Shown piece by piece: positions 43,087 through 52,238 of a stretch of 64,000 nucleotides of DNA (its first letter is position 1; each line of letters begins with the position of its first letter). The position numbers and the translations under genes are program-made. The stretch is from Ellagibacter isourolithinifaciens. Lineage in GTDB: Bacteria; Actinomycetota; Coriobacteriia; Coriobacteriales; Eggerthellaceae. The notes under the pieces are model-generated. The model worked only from the letters and a program-made list of their open reading frames with translations, searched no databases and was not told where the DNA came from. The DNA lies in assembly GCF_008831035.1 (NCBI RefSeq), contig NZ_WAJR01000001.1, positions 62,001 through 126,000 of the forward strand. Direction: 5' to 3'.

Positions 43087-44574
43087 GTGATCCAAGGTTT
43101 AAGCGACGCGAGGCGCGCTCGTTTCGCCATTCTGGGCTTCGCATCCTTCCAGGCCTGCGTCATCTCGCTTCTCTACATGGGGTCCAACTGCTCTTTCTCC
43201 CTCGGGAATCTCGAACTGGAGCGCGGAGAGCTTCTGTTTCCCCTGCTGTTCATGGTCTGCACGCTCGCCGCATGTGCTTTCGCCCCCAATTCGGTGCGTG
43301 CACGCCTGCTTTCATCTCCCGTTATCATTGCGAGCTCGCTGCTTATGGTGGCGGGCTCGCTCGCCGAGGAACTGCTCGGCACCCACGATGGGACGCTCCT
43401 TGCCCTCGAAGGCCTGCTTGTGGGCGCTCCGAGCGGTCTCGTGTTCGCCGCCTGGGGTCGTGCGCTTGGAGGCTTTGAAATCGAGCAGTCCGTACCCTGT
43501 GCCCTTATCGGGTCCGCGCTCGGCGCTGCCGTCTGCTTCCTTTTGGGTTCGAAGGCCCTTCCCTCCGAAGCTGAGCTCTTCATCTGCTTCTTACCGCTCG
43601 CATCGCTCGCGTTTCTGCTTGCGCTCCAGCGAATCGGTGCCACTTTGCCCAAACCAAAAGATGCGGCGATCAAGCCTGACGAGTCGAAGAAGAACCGTTT
43701 CACAAGACGCCTTCTTCTGGGAACGCTGCTCTTCGGTCTGGCGACAGGAATCATGCAGACGTACGGATCCGACCCTGGTATGGACGCGACGCCGACGCTT
43801 CCCGTCACGCTCGTGCTCTTCATCCTGTTCTGCCTTGCCGCGCTACAGCTCTTCGGAGGCGAGGGGGCCAAACCCGCCCCGAAGGACGCGCCCCGCCCAG
43901 AAGGCGGGATGCTCGCCGCTATCTCGCGCGGTGTCGCCTTCGTCCAGGGCGGCGATGCAGGCCCGCTTGGCGGCACCTATCGGCTCTCGGGGCTTTTGCT
44001 CATGGGCGGCTTCCTCTTCGTTGAGGTCCTCGGTGACATCGGCGTGCCCGGCGAGGCAGTCGCCATGTCGGGTTTTCTCGCCCTCATCGTCGTCATGGTC
44101 TCGCTCTTCCTCGTCATGGGCAAGATCGACGGGGGAGACGCCGCCGTCACATTCGGGCGGGGCTTCGCCGCGCTTATCCTCGGCGAGTTCATGGGGCTTG
44201 TCGTCGGCAACTTCTTCGACATCGCGTTTTTCGGAAGTGCGGCCTCCCATCTCATGTGCGCACTCGCCGGATTATGCGCCTTGATCGCCTACCTTTACCT
44301 GTTCACCGAGCGCGACTTCTCAGCGCTCTCGCAAGTTGCCATCACGCTCGATCGCTTCGATGCCACGTGCCGCAAGATCAGCAAACAAGCAGGGCTTTCC
44401 CCCCGTGAGGCGGAGGTTCTGCCCCTTGCCCTCAAAGGCCGCACCGGCGAGCGAATCGCGAGCGAGCTTTGCATCTCGAAGAGCACGGTCGACACGCACC
44501 TGCGCCGCATCTATGCCAAATGCGGGGTGCATAACCGCCAAGAGCTCATCGATTTCGCCGAAAGCCATAGTTAA
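43087..44574 (+). CDS. Membrane-spanning LuxR-family transcriptional regulator
   Basis: A 495-aa protein with about twelve hydrophobic segments in residues 10-420 and a C-terminal LuxR helix-turn-helix (437-495: LSPREAEVLPLALKG, then SKSTVDTHLRRIYAKCGVHNRQEL). It shares architecture but little sequence with the regulator at 1783-3279. GTG start behind CGAAGGGAAGTTAGC. Its target is unclear: tatA lies upstream behind a terminator and the DUF6110-like/metal ATPase pair starts about 106 bases downstream, so metal-related control is possible but unproven. Confidence 0.88.
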   Translation: MIQGLSDARRARFAILGFASFQACVISLLYMGSNCSFSLGNLELERGELLFPLLFMVCTLAACAFAPNSVRARLLSSPVIIASSLLMVAGSLAEELLGTHDGTLLALEGLLVGAPSGLVFAAWGRALGGFEIEQSVPCALIGSALGAAVCFLLGSKALPSEAELFICFLPLASLAFLLALQRIGATLPKPKDAAIKPDESKKNRFTRRLLLGTLLFGLATGIMQTYGSDPGMDATPTLPVTLVLFILFCLAALQLFGGEGAKPAPKDAPRPEGGMLAAISRGVAFVQGGDAGPLGGTYRLSGLLLMGGFLFVEVLGDIGVPGEAVAMSGFLALIVVMVSLFLVMGKIDGGDAAVTFGRGFAALILGEFMGLVVGNFFDIAFFGSAASHLMCALAGLCALIAYLYLFTERDFSALSQVAITLDRFDATCRKISKQAGLSPREAEVLPLALKGRTGERIASELCISKSTVDTHLRRIYAKCGVHNRQELIDFAESHS

Positions 44575-44680
44575 CTTTTTGTGAATTCTCATCACTTTTT
44601 GTTATCGTCAGTTTACAATCCTTTCTTGTCGTTACCTTGGGCTAACTATGCGTCTGCCCATAACCAGAAAGGACTCTATC

Positions 44681-44935
44681 ATGAAGAAGAAGACGTTCAA
44701 CTCCCTGCTCGTTGGCGCTGGCTTTCTTGCCGGCACGGTCGGTGTGAAGGCACTCACCTCCAAGACTGCCAGGAAGTGCTACGTGCTGGGTGTCGCCAAG
44801 GGCCTGCAGGTGAAGCAAGGCTATCAGAACATCGTCGAAGAGGCGAAGGCTCAGGTCGACGACATCGTTGCCGAGGCGAACTACATTAACCTCGCCGAAT
44901 CCGAGAAGGCTGAAGCTGCCAAGGACGAGCAGTAA
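44681..44935 (+). CDS. DUF6110-like small protein
   Basis: An 84-aa protein with an N-terminal hydrophobic/glycine-rich helix (SLLVGAGFLAGTVGVKAL), then a helical charged part rich in Glu and Ala (about 45-84). It resembles the DUF6110 family, which is found beside heavy-metal P-type ATPases in Firmicutes and Actinobacteria; the function is unknown. The start at 44681 has AGAAAGGACTC upstream. The metal ATPase starts 12 bases after its stop, so the two are one operon. A membrane-bound partner or regulator of the pump is inference. Confidence 0.72.
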   Translation: MKKKTFNSLLVGAGFLAGTVGVKALTSKTARKCYVLGVAKGLQVKQGYQNIVEEAKAQVDDIVAEANYINLAESEKAEAAKDEQ

Positions 44936-44947
44936 AGAAGCCGCTCG

Positions 44948-47029
44948 ATGAAATATACGATAGAGCATGAGATACCCGGGCGGATCCGCGTTAGGCTCTA
45001 CGGTCGCGTGCCCGAAGCGGACGTCGATGCGCTCGAGTCGCTCATGACGGCATGCCCCTGCGTGTCGTCAGTCAACGTCTATCCGCGCATCGGGTCGCTC
45101 TCGGTCACTTTTGCAGGTGGGGATAACGCGCGTGCTGCCGTTCTTTCCGCGATGGACGCCGTCGACGCGAAGTCCATCGAGAAGGCGAAGCTCGCGTGCC
45201 CGACGGCGCTTTCGGTCAGGACGCACTCCCTGCTGATGGACATCGCGTTGCTCGTCGGCTCCCACTTCGCACGAAAATGGTTCCTTCCTGCGCCCTTGCG
45301 TGCCATTCATACGATTTGGCATTATCGCCTCTTCCTGAAGGCTGCCGTGAACTCGCTTCTGCATGCACGACTCGATGTGCCCGTTCTCGATGCGGCGGCC
45401 ATTGGGATCTCGTTTGTGATGGGCGACTTCGTGACGGCGTCGTCAACGATGTTCTTGCTCGATTTGGGCGAGACGCTGGAAGACTACACGCGTGCGCGCT
45501 CGGAGAACCAGCTGATCTACTCCTTGCTCGGCGCGCCCGAGAACGCGCAGCTCGTCTGCGGCGACGAGGAAATGACCGTTCCCACCGCCAACCTGAAGGC
45601 AGGTGACCTGATTGCTGTGCGCACTGGTATGCCGGTAAGCGTCGACGGTGTGGTCGAGCGCGGTGTGGCCATGGTGAACCAGTCGACCCTAACCGGCGAG
45701 CCGCTTGCCGTCGAGCGAACGGTGGGGGACGACGTCTTCGCGGGTACCGCGTGCGAAGACGGCGAGATCTTCGTCCGCGTCAAGGCGGCGACGGGCGAGA
45801 CGAAGCTTCGTTCCATTGTCTCGCTGGTCGAGCTGTCCCAAAGCATGAAAGCTGATGTGCAGACGAAGCGCGAGCGCTTGGCCGACCGCATCGTGCCGTG
45901 GAACTTCCTGCTCGCGGGCGTCGTCGCCCTCACCACGCGCAGCCTCGTGAAAACTTCAGCTGCACTCATGGTCGACTACTCGTGCGCGCTCAAGCTCACG
46001 GGGTCAATCTCGGTTTTGTCCGCCATGAGCCAGGCCGCCAAGGCGGGCTTCACGGTGAAGGGGTCGAAGCATTTCGAGGCATTCGCCCAGGCCGACACGA
46101 TCGTCTTCGACAAGACCGGCACGCTTACCGAGGCGCAACCCCAGGTGAAATGCGTTATCGCGCTCGACGGATGGAACCGGACCCAGGTCCTTCGCTTCGC
46201 GGCGTGCCTGGAAGAGCACTTCCCGCATCCCGTCGCGCGTGCCGTTGTTCGCGCCGCAGCCGAGAAGAACCTCAAGCATCGTGAACGTCATGCCGCTGTG
46301 GAGTACATCGTGGCACACGGCATCGCGAGCTCGATCGACGGCAAGCGGGCGGTAATCGGGTCGAGGCACTTCGTCGTCGAGGACGAGAAGGTCGTCGTCA
46401 CCGACGAGGACCAGCGCAAAATCGACGCCGAGGCGAGCGATCTCTCGACGCTCTACCTCGCCGTCGATGGTGTGCTCGTGGGCGTCATCGGCATTGACGA
46501 CCCCTTGAAGGCGGGTGTCTCGGAGGCGATCGGAAGCTTGCGCGACCTCGGCTTCGATCGGATCATCATGCTGACGGGCGACAACGAGAAGACGGCCGCC
46601 CGTATCGCACAGGCGGCGGGTATCACCGAATTCCGCGCCGACCTGCTTCCTGAGGACAAGCACGGGTTCGTGGAACAGCTGAAAGCCGAGGGTTGCAAGG
46701 TGGTCATGGTGGGCGACGGGGTGAACGATTCCCCCGCGCTTTCCGCGGCCACGGTCGGCGTTGCCATGGGGCAGGGCACCGCGATTGCCAAGGAAGTCGC
46801 CGACATCACGCTCTCGGAGGGCGACCTGCACTCGCTCGTCCAGATGCGCATGCTCTCACGTGGCCTCATGGGACGCATGGACACCTCGTTCGCGCAGACC
46901 ATCGCCTTCAACTCGGCACTCTTGGCGCTGGGCATCGGCGGTATCATCACGCCGCAGGTCTCATCGCTTCTGCACAACGCGTCGACGATCGCGCTCAGCA
47001 TGCACAGCTCGCGTGCGTACAATCTTTAG
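44948..47029 (+). CDS. Heavy-metal P1B-type ATPase
   Basis: A 693-aa cation pump. The N terminus (about 1-70) resembles a heavy-metal-associated domain without its usual CxxC; a CPC pair stands at about 36-38 instead. Membrane helices follow, then the actuator segment (STLTGEPLAVERTVGDDVFAG), the transmembrane metal-site motif SCA in VDYSCALKL (about 345) rather than CPC, the phosphorylation site FDKTGTLTEAQ (about 388) and the hinge MVGDGVNDSPAL. The SCA pattern occurs in pumps such as CtpC-like and iron/manganese exporters, so transition-metal export is more likely than copper, but the ion cannot be fixed. There is no strong ribosome binding site, consistent with coupling to the upstream small gene. 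Confidence 0.9.
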   Translation: MKYTIEHEIPGRIRVRLYGRVPEADVDALESLMTACPCVSSVNVYPRIGSLSVTFAGGDNARAAVLSAMDAVDAKSIEKAKLACPTALSVRTHSLLMDIALLVGSHFARKWFLPAPLRAIHTIWHYRLFLKAAVNSLLHARLDVPVLDAAAIGISFVMGDFVTASSTMFLLDLGETLEDYTRARSENQLIYSLLGAPENAQLVCGDEEMTVPTANLKAGDLIAVRTGMPVSVDGVVERGVAMVNQSTLTGEPLAVERTVGDDVFAGTACEDGEIFVRVKAATGETKLRSIVSLVELSQSMKADVQTKRERLADRIVPWNFLLAGVVALTTRSLVKTSAALMVDYSCALKLTGSISVLSAMSQAAKAGFTVKGSKHFEAFAQADTIVFDKTGTLTEAQPQVKCVIALDGWNRTQVLRFAACLEEHFPHPVARAVVRAAAEKNLKHRERHAAVEYIVAHGIASSIDGKRAVIGSRHFVVEDEKVVVTDEDQRKIDAEASDLSTLYLAVDGVLVGVIGIDDPLKAGVSEAIGSLRDLGFDRIIMLTGDNEKTAARIAQAAGITEFRADLLPEDKHGFVEQLKAEGCKVVMVGDGVNDSPALSAATVGVAMGQGTAIAKEVADITLSEGDLHSLVQMRMLSRGLMGRMDTSFAQTIAFNSALLALGIGGIITPQVSSLLHNASTIALSMHSSRAYNL

Positions 47030-47078
47030 AGCTTCGGCTTTGTGCCCTTCCCATCGCAAGATGGCTCGGGTATCGTAG

Positions 47079-47121
47079 GCGAGGGCGGGAACCCGCAAAG
47101 GGACCCGCCCTCGCTTTGCTT
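47079..47121 (+). terminator. Terminator after the metal ATPase
   Basis: GCGAGGGCGGG, a 14-base loop, CCCGCCCTCGC and TTTGCTT. Confidence 0.85.
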
Positions 47122-47137
47122 ACGACGAAAGGACGGC

Positions 47138-47614
47138 ATGAAAGTCACGATCTACACCGACGGCTCTTCGCGTGGAAACCCCGGCCCCGGCGGCTATGGC
47201 GCGGTGCTGCAGTTCGTCGACTCGACGGGCAAGCTGCACGAGCGCGAGCTCTCGCAGGGGTATGCCACCACGACGAACAACCGCATGGAGCTGCTCGGGG
47301 TGATCGTCGCGCTCGAGGCGCTCAAGCGTCCGTGCACCGTCGAGGTCCATTCGGACTCGCAGTACGTGGTGAACGCTTTCAACCAGCATTGGGTCGATGG
47401 CTGGCTCAAGCGCGGCTGGAAGAACGCGAAGAAGGAGCCCGTCAAAAACTCCGACCTCTGGAGGCGCCTGCTCGAGGCGAAAAAGCCGCATGACGTAACC
47501 TTCGTGTGGGTGAAGGGTCATGCGGGCCACCCCGAAAACGAGCGCTGCGATACTCTTGCGACCGCCGCAGCCGACGGAAATAACCTTCTCGAGGATACCG
47601 GCTTTACCTGTTAG
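47138..47614 (+). CDS. rnhA: Ribonuclease HI
   Basis: A 158-aa RNase H that cuts the RNA strand of RNA-DNA hybrids. The catalytic acidic residues sit in [14 protein letters not shown] (Asp), NNRMELLGV (Glu), VHSDSQYV (Asp) and ENERCDTLA (Asp); the His of VKGHAGH is also present. The basic protrusion ([14 protein letters not shown]) matches the handle of HI enzymes. Start behind ACGAAAGGACGGC. Its TAG stop is interlocked with the dgt TAA stop on the other strand. Confidence 0.95.
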   Translation: MKVTIYTDGSSRGNPGPGGYGAVLQFVDSTGKLHERELSQGYATTTNNRMELLGVIVALEALKRPCTVEVHSDSQYVVNAFNQHWVDGWLKRGWKNAKKEPVKNSDLWRRLLEAKKPHDVTFVWVKGHAGHPENERCDTLATAAADGNNLLEDTGFTC

Positions 47615-48840
47615 TGCAGGTCGGCGCAGTAGCCGCGCAGTTGGATTTGGGTTGCGTGCTCGGGGAACAGGTGCGCGTAGAGCGCCATGAAGTAGCTGTC
47701 CGTCATCGAGGCGATGTAGTCGACCACGATCTGGTTCGGCTCTGTCGCGCCCACGTAGCGCTCACGCGTGATCGAACGCGACTTTCTCGCGAGATAATCG
47801 ATATGGTGCCTGAATATCGCTGACTCCTCGCGTCCTTCAGTCAAATCGCGTAGAAGCTTCTCGTAGACCTCCTCGAACATCTCCCCGACGGTGATGCCGT
47901 CGCTTGCGGCAAGGCCCTCCTTGTTGTAGATGATCTCGTAGTTCTGGCGTTTCGCGCGCTTGAGGTCGTTAAACATCGCCTCGCTCATGGCGATGCGGTC
48001 CCTGCCGTAGCTTTCGTTCACGATGTCGGCCGTGAGGTTGTTTATGATCTGCGCGTTTGCCTTGCCCATCACCGTGGAGTCAAACTCGTCGAGCGAGGCG
48101 AGCGCGCCCATGTCCATCGCGTCTTGGCGGTCCTTGCCCACATATGCGATCATGTCGGCTACGCGCACGACGCAACCTTCGAGCGTGGAGGGGCGCAGCG
48201 TGGAAATGACCTGCTCGTCGGCCGTGCACTCCTCGACGAGCGCGTCGAGCGCCTCGAACGTTCCTACGTGCCCGCGCTTGAGCTCCTGCTGGGCGAACTC
48301 GCCGTTGTGGCAGAGCACTCCGTCGAGCGTTTGCAAGCTCACGTTGCGGCGATAGAGCTGGTCGAGCACGCGTACGGAATGGACGTTGTGGTTGAAGTAG
48401 CGATCGGTGCGCTCGTGGTAGCAACGGGATAAGAACCGCTCGCCCGCATGCCCGAACGGCGTGTGCCCCAGATCGTGCCCGAGCGCTATGGCCTCGATGA
48501 GGTCGCAGTTCAGTCCGAGCAGCCGCCCGATTCCCCGTGCGACGCGGCTTACCAGCTGCACGTGCAGGCCGCGTCGGCAGATGTCGTCGTTCTCGACGAA
48601 GGAGAACACCTGTGTCTTGCCCGCGTATCGGTTGTAGGCGGGCATGTTCACAATCTTCTCGATGTCGCGTGCGAACGCGGGACGGGCGATCGTCGCTGTG
48701 TCGTGAGGGTTGGGCTCCCGCCTGGCCACGTCCTCGTCGCGAAAGCGGTAGGGGCTCATCCGCCCCGCCTCGCGGTCGGTGCGGATCTGCTCCTCGATTG
48801 CGGGGTCTATCGTCAGATAGGGTATGGAATCCTTCGACAT
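47611..48840 (-). CDS. dgt: Deoxyguanosinetriphosphate triphosphohydrolase-like protein
   Basis: A 409-aa HD-domain dNTP triphosphohydrolase of the dGTPase family, which splits dNTP to nucleoside and triphosphate. The HD motif is [34 protein letters not shown] and the metal Asp in [12 protein letters not shown] are present. The start at 48840 follows GAGAAGGAAGGC; an in-frame extension to 48939 has no site. The stop shares three bases with rnhA. Together the two genes clear RNA-DNA hybrids and dNTP, although being convergent they are not one operon. Confidence 0.92.
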   Translation of the reverse strand: MSKDSIPYLTIDPAIEEQIRTDREAGRMSPYRFRDEDVARREPNPHDTATIARPAFARDIEKIVNMPAYNRYAGKTQVFSFVENDDICRRGLHVQLVSRVARGIGRLLGLNCDLIEAIALGHDLGHTPFGHAGERFLSRCYHERTDRYFNHNVHSVRVLDQLYRRNVSLQTLDGVLCHNGEFAQQELKRGHVGTFEALDALVEECTADEQVISTLRPSTLEGCVVRVADMIAYVGKDRQDAMDMGALASLDEFDSTVMGKANAQIINNLTADIVNESYGRDRIAMSEAMFNDLKRAKRQNYEIIYNKEGLAASDGITVGEMFEEVYEKLLRDLTEGREESAIFRHHIDYLARKSRSITRERYVGATEPNQIVVDYIASMTDSYFMALYAHLFPEHATQIQLRGYCADLH

Positions 48841-49059
48841 AGTTGCCTTCCTTCTCGCGGCAGGTGCGACCCTGTCGCAAAGATGAGCGCTCGCTGCGCT
48901 TTTCCTTGTTTGCCGCCATTGTAGCAGTGGTGTGCGCATTCGGCTCGGGTTGTAGGCGCACTGCGCATTTGGCCGCGCTCGCGGGGCGGGCGTTCGTTGG
49001 TCGTGCTACCATATCCCATTGATTAGCAAGCACCGTATACCAGGTGAGGGGATGTGCCA

Positions 49060-49779
49060 ATGCCTTGGGTTTTGATCATACTGATCGTCGTCGTCGCGAT
49101 CGGCCTGTTCGGGTTTTTGTCGTCTAAGGTCGACGAGCTCTCTGGAATCGGCCGCGAGCATACCGCGGGATCGTTCCGCTGGCCGCACGGCAAGGTCGTT
49201 CGCACGCGCATTCTTTCTGCGGAAAAGGAACACGAACGCGGCGAGATCGCGAAGAAGGTGCTGCTTCCGTGCATCGTCATCGCTGCCGTCTGCGCGGTTC
49301 TCACCATGTTCGGGCCCGTCGTCTCCTACGGCAACGTGCTTACCGTGGCATCGCTTCTCGCATCGCTTGTTATCGCGACCCTTGTCTGCGGGAAAAGCGA
49401 CGCCGGCCGCGCGTTCTGCTATGCGGTGGCGGGTCTCGGAATCGCCTGCACCGTCCTCATCCTGATCACGCGCGCCTACGTGTCGGTCTCCACCGCCGAG
49501 GTGAACGCTTTCACGGCCATCTTCGGGGCCGTGGGTGCCTCGGTGGGGGCTGCGATCCTTCCTGCGCGCGTCACCTTCGCCCGCGAGTTCGCCGACGAGA
49601 CCGTCGGTTGCGTGCGCCTCTCTCAGCGTACGGCGGCGGCTGCGCTCCTGCTCGATCTGCAGGACAAGGAATGGGAAGTCCCCGAGCACGTGAGAGAACA
49701 GGCGAAGCGCCTCGAGAAGCGCAGCAAGGTTTCTCCTGCTGCTGCTTCTCAGCCTCCCTCGCGCAAAAACGAAGAGTAG
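49060..49779 (+). CDS. Membrane protein of unknown function, upstream of dnaG
   Basis: A 239-aa membrane protein that I do not recognise. A first membrane helix is at the very start (WVLIILIVVVAIGLFGFL); a charged cytoplasmic part follows, then four further hydrophobic segments (about 75-180) and a polar C terminus with a helical Gln/Asp/Glu/Lys-rich end. The ATG at 49060 has TGAGGGG eight bases upstream; the GTG at 49054 is too close to it. dnaG follows eleven bases after its stop, so the two are co-transcribed. This replaces the usual neighbours of dnaG (rpsU, rpoD), which are not in the window. Confidence 0.75.
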   Translation: MPWVLIILIVVVAIGLFGFLSSKVDELSGIGREHTAGSFRWPHGKVVRTRILSAEKEHERGEIAKKVLLPCIVIAAVCAVLTMFGPVVSYGNVLTVASLLASLVIATLVCGKSDAGRAFCYAVAGLGIACTVLILITRAYVSVSTAEVNAFTAIFGAVGASVGAAILPARVTFAREFADETVGCVRLSQRTAAAALLLDLQDKEWEVPEHVREQAKRLEKRSKVSPAAASQPPSRKNEE

Positions 49780-49790
49780 GCGGGTGCCCT

Positions 49791-51680
49791 ATGCCCGGCG
49801 GGCGCATAACCGACGAGGACATCCAGAAGGTTCGCGACGCGAGCGACATCGTCGCCGTGTTCAGCGAGCGCGTTCCCGTGAAGCAGCGCGGCCGCGACTT
49901 CTGGTGCTGCTGTCCCTTCCATAACGAGAAATCGCCTTCGTGCAAGATCGACCCTGCTTTGCAGCTGTGGCACTGCTTCGGTTGCGGTGAGGGCGGGGAT
50001 GTGTTCGCGTTCATCATGAAGGCTGAGGACCTCTCGTTCCCCGAGGCGGTCCATAGGCTTGCTGAGCGCGCGCATATCGATATCGTCGAAGTGGGCGGAA
50101 AGCCTACCGCACCCGCGAGCAAGAAAGCGCGCCTGAAAGATATATGCAAGGCGACCGCCGAGTTCTATCATCTCCAGCTCATGCGCTTGAAGTCGCCCGA
50201 GGCGTCGGCCGCGCGCGAGTACCTTTCGGGGCGCAACTTGGGCGGCAAGGTCCCTCATGACTGGAACCTTGGGTTCGCCCCCGGGCGCGGTGTGCTCACG
50301 CGCCATCTTTCATCGAAAGGCTTCAAGGCCGACGAGATGGTCGAGGCGAACGTATGCAGCCGTGATTCCCAGGGCAAGCTGCGCGACCGTTTCTACAACC
50401 GCATCATGTTCCCCATAAACGACGTGACGGGAGACTGCATCGCGTTCGGCGGGCGCGTCGTCGGGAAAGGGGAGCCGAAATACCTCAATTCCCAGGAGAC
50501 GCCGCTGTTCCACAAGTCGCAGGTGCTTTACGGTCTCGACAAGGCGAAAGTCGCCATGGCGTCGAGCGGCGTCGCCATCGTGTGCGAAGGATACACCGAT
50601 GTCATCGCGCTTCACGAAGGGGGAGTGCGCAACGCGGTGGCCACGCTCGGCACGGCGCTCACCATGCGTCACATTCGCATCCTCGGACGTCATGCGCAAA
50701 AGAAGATCGTCTATCTCTTCGACGGTGACGCTGCAGGTCAGAAGGCAGCCGACCGAGCACTGGAGTTCATCGACTCCTCGATGACGCCCGAGGCGGGCAA
50801 AACGAGGATCGAGCTGTGCGCCGTCACCCTGCCCGACAACCTCGACCCTGCTGAGTACATGGCCTCGCACAGCGCCGCCGAGCTTGAGGAACTTATCGAG
50901 CACGCGCAGCCGCTTTTGAAATACGGCATCGATCGTCGTCTTGCTGCACACGACCTCTCGAGTGCGGAGGGCAGGTCCGCCGCACTCGCATCGGCGCTCT
51001 CGGTGCTCGCTCCCATCAAGGACTCCCTGCTTGCGAAGGACTACGCTATCCAAATTGCGGGGCGTACCCGTGCCCGCGAGGAGGATGTGCTCGAGGCTCT
51101 CTCAAAGCTTGCTCCCCCCGTTCGCTACGGCGAAGCGTCGGCCGAGGAGGCGGCGGCTCAAGCCCCCGTTCCCGCCCAAGGTCCGGCGCGTCGGGCGCTT
51201 TCGAAGACCGAGCTCAACCGACTGCGTCTCGAGCGCGAGCTTCTCAGCGTGCTCGCCCAAAACCCGCTTATCGCACTTGCCCACGCGGACTCCCTCGCGC
51301 AGACAAAGTGGCACGACCCGCTGCATTCCGCCATCGCGTCGAGCATCCTCGATACGCTCATGTCCGACCCTGCCGCGAGCGCTGCGGCGATCGTGTCGAA
51401 CGCGGCTGCCGTCGATGGCCGCGCTGGTCGTGTGCTCACCGCAGGGGGCAGCTCCACCGAAACGGCGTCTCCCGAAGAGGTTGCGCGCTTTCTCGCCGAA
51501 GAGCTCGCCATTGGCGACGCCGAGGACGCCATCGAGGAGCTTCGCTGCCAGCTTGCCAACGAGTCGCTTAAAGGAACCGAGGAATACGACTTCCTTTTCC
51601 AGGCAACGACGGCGCTTCAAAAGGAGCTGCTCGAGAAGCGTCTCGCCCACAAGCCCGTCGCGCACGAGGGCCGTCTGTAG
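49791..51680 (+). CDS. dnaG: DNA primase
   Basis: A 629-aa primase that lays RNA primers at the replication fork. The N-terminal zinc domain has WCCCPFHNEKSPSC and WHCFGCGEGGDVF; the TOPRIM core shows CEGYTDVIALHEGGV and FDGDAAGQKA. The C-terminal part is the variable DnaB-binding region, here Ala-rich with a Pro/Ala linker near residue 460. A site is not obvious (GCGGGTGCCCT), fitting coupling to the upstream membrane gene. No rpoD follows; instead an NfeD/SPFH pair with its own promoter comes next. Confidence 0.95.
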   Translation: MPGGRITDEDIQKVRDASDIVAVFSERVPVKQRGRDFWCCCPFHNEKSPSCKIDPALQLWHCFGCGEGGDVFAFIMKAEDLSFPEAVHRLAERAHIDIVEVGGKPTAPASKKARLKDICKATAEFYHLQLMRLKSPEASAAREYLSGRNLGGKVPHDWNLGFAPGRGVLTRHLSSKGFKADEMVEANVCSRDSQGKLRDRFYNRIMFPINDVTGDCIAFGGRVVGKGEPKYLNSQETPLFHKSQVLYGLDKAKVAMASSGVAIVCEGYTDVIALHEGGVRNAVATLGTALTMRHIRILGRHAQKKIVYLFDGDAAGQKAADRALEFIDSSMTPEAGKTRIELCAVTLPDNLDPAEYMASHSAAELEELIEHAQPLLKYGIDRRLAAHDLSSAEGRSAALASALSVLAPIKDSLLAKDYAIQIAGRTRAREEDVLEALSKLAPPVRYGEASAEEAAAQAPVPAQGPARRALSKTELNRLRLERELLSVLAQNPLIALAHADSLAQTKWHDPLHSAIASSILDTLMSDPAASAAAIVSNAAAVDGRAGRVLTAGGSSTETASPEEVARFLAEELAIGDAEDAIEELRCQLANESLKGTEEYDFLFQATTALQKELLEKRLAHKPVAHEGRL

Positions 51681-51737
51681 TTTGCAAAACCTCGTAAAGT
51701 CTTGCGTGCGGTACACCGATGCGTAAATACGCTCTGG

Positions 51738-51743
51738 TATAAT
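51738..51743 (+). promoter_or_regulatory. Extended -10 promoter of the NfeD/SPFH operon
   Basis: TCTGGTATAATTAG carries a perfect TATAAT with the upstream TGG of an extended -10; no good -35 box is at the right distance. Confidence 0.65.
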
Positions 51744-51774
51744 TAGGCATGCTTGTGAATAAGGAGGTGCACCA

Positions 51775-52212
51775 ATGTCCCATATGGTTCTCTGGCTCGT
51801 CGTGGCCGCCGTCATGGCGCTTATCGAGGCCTTCTCGTTCGGGCTCATCACGATGTGGTTCGTCGTCGGCGCGCTCGTTGCGTTCGTCGCCGATCTGCTC
51901 GGTGCGAACTTCGTCGTGCAGGTCGCGCTGTTCCTCGTGGTCTCGGTGCTCTGCCTTGTTCTTCTCCGTCCCGTCGTCGTGAAGCACCGCAACCGCGGTC
52001 ACTCGGCTGAGCCTACGCTTGTCGGCGAGCGCGGCGTCGTGTGCGAGACGATCGACAACGATGGGCTGACGGGCAGGGTCGAGCTTTCCGACCATATGAC
52101 CTGGTCGGCGCGGTCGGCTACGGGGGAGGTCCTTCCTGTGGGCATGCGCGTCGAGGTCGTTGCCCAGGAGTCCATCAAGCTCATCGTCAAACCGTGTGAA
52201 CCGGAAGCGTAA
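51775..52212 (+). CDS. NfeD family membrane protein
   Basis: A 145-aa NfeD protein of the short (1b) type. Two or three membrane helices fill residues 5-70 (VLWLVVAAVMALIEAFSFG; VVQVALFLVVSVLCLVLL), and a C-terminal OB-fold follows (VGERGVVCETIDNDGLTGRVEL, ... VGMRVEVVAQESIKLIV). NfeD proteins work with SPFH/stomatin partners in membrane quality control; the partner is the next gene (26-base gap). Start behind a strong AAGGAGGTG. Confidence 0.9.
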   Translation: MSHMVLWLVVAAVMALIEAFSFGLITMWFVVGALVAFVADLLGANFVVQVALFLVVSVLCLVLLRPVVVKHRNRGHSAEPTLVGERGVVCETIDNDGLTGRVELSDHMTWSARSATGEVLPVGMRVEVVAQESIKLIVKPCEPEA

Positions 52213-52238
52213 ACCGTCCGCTATCGAAAGGAAACGCT

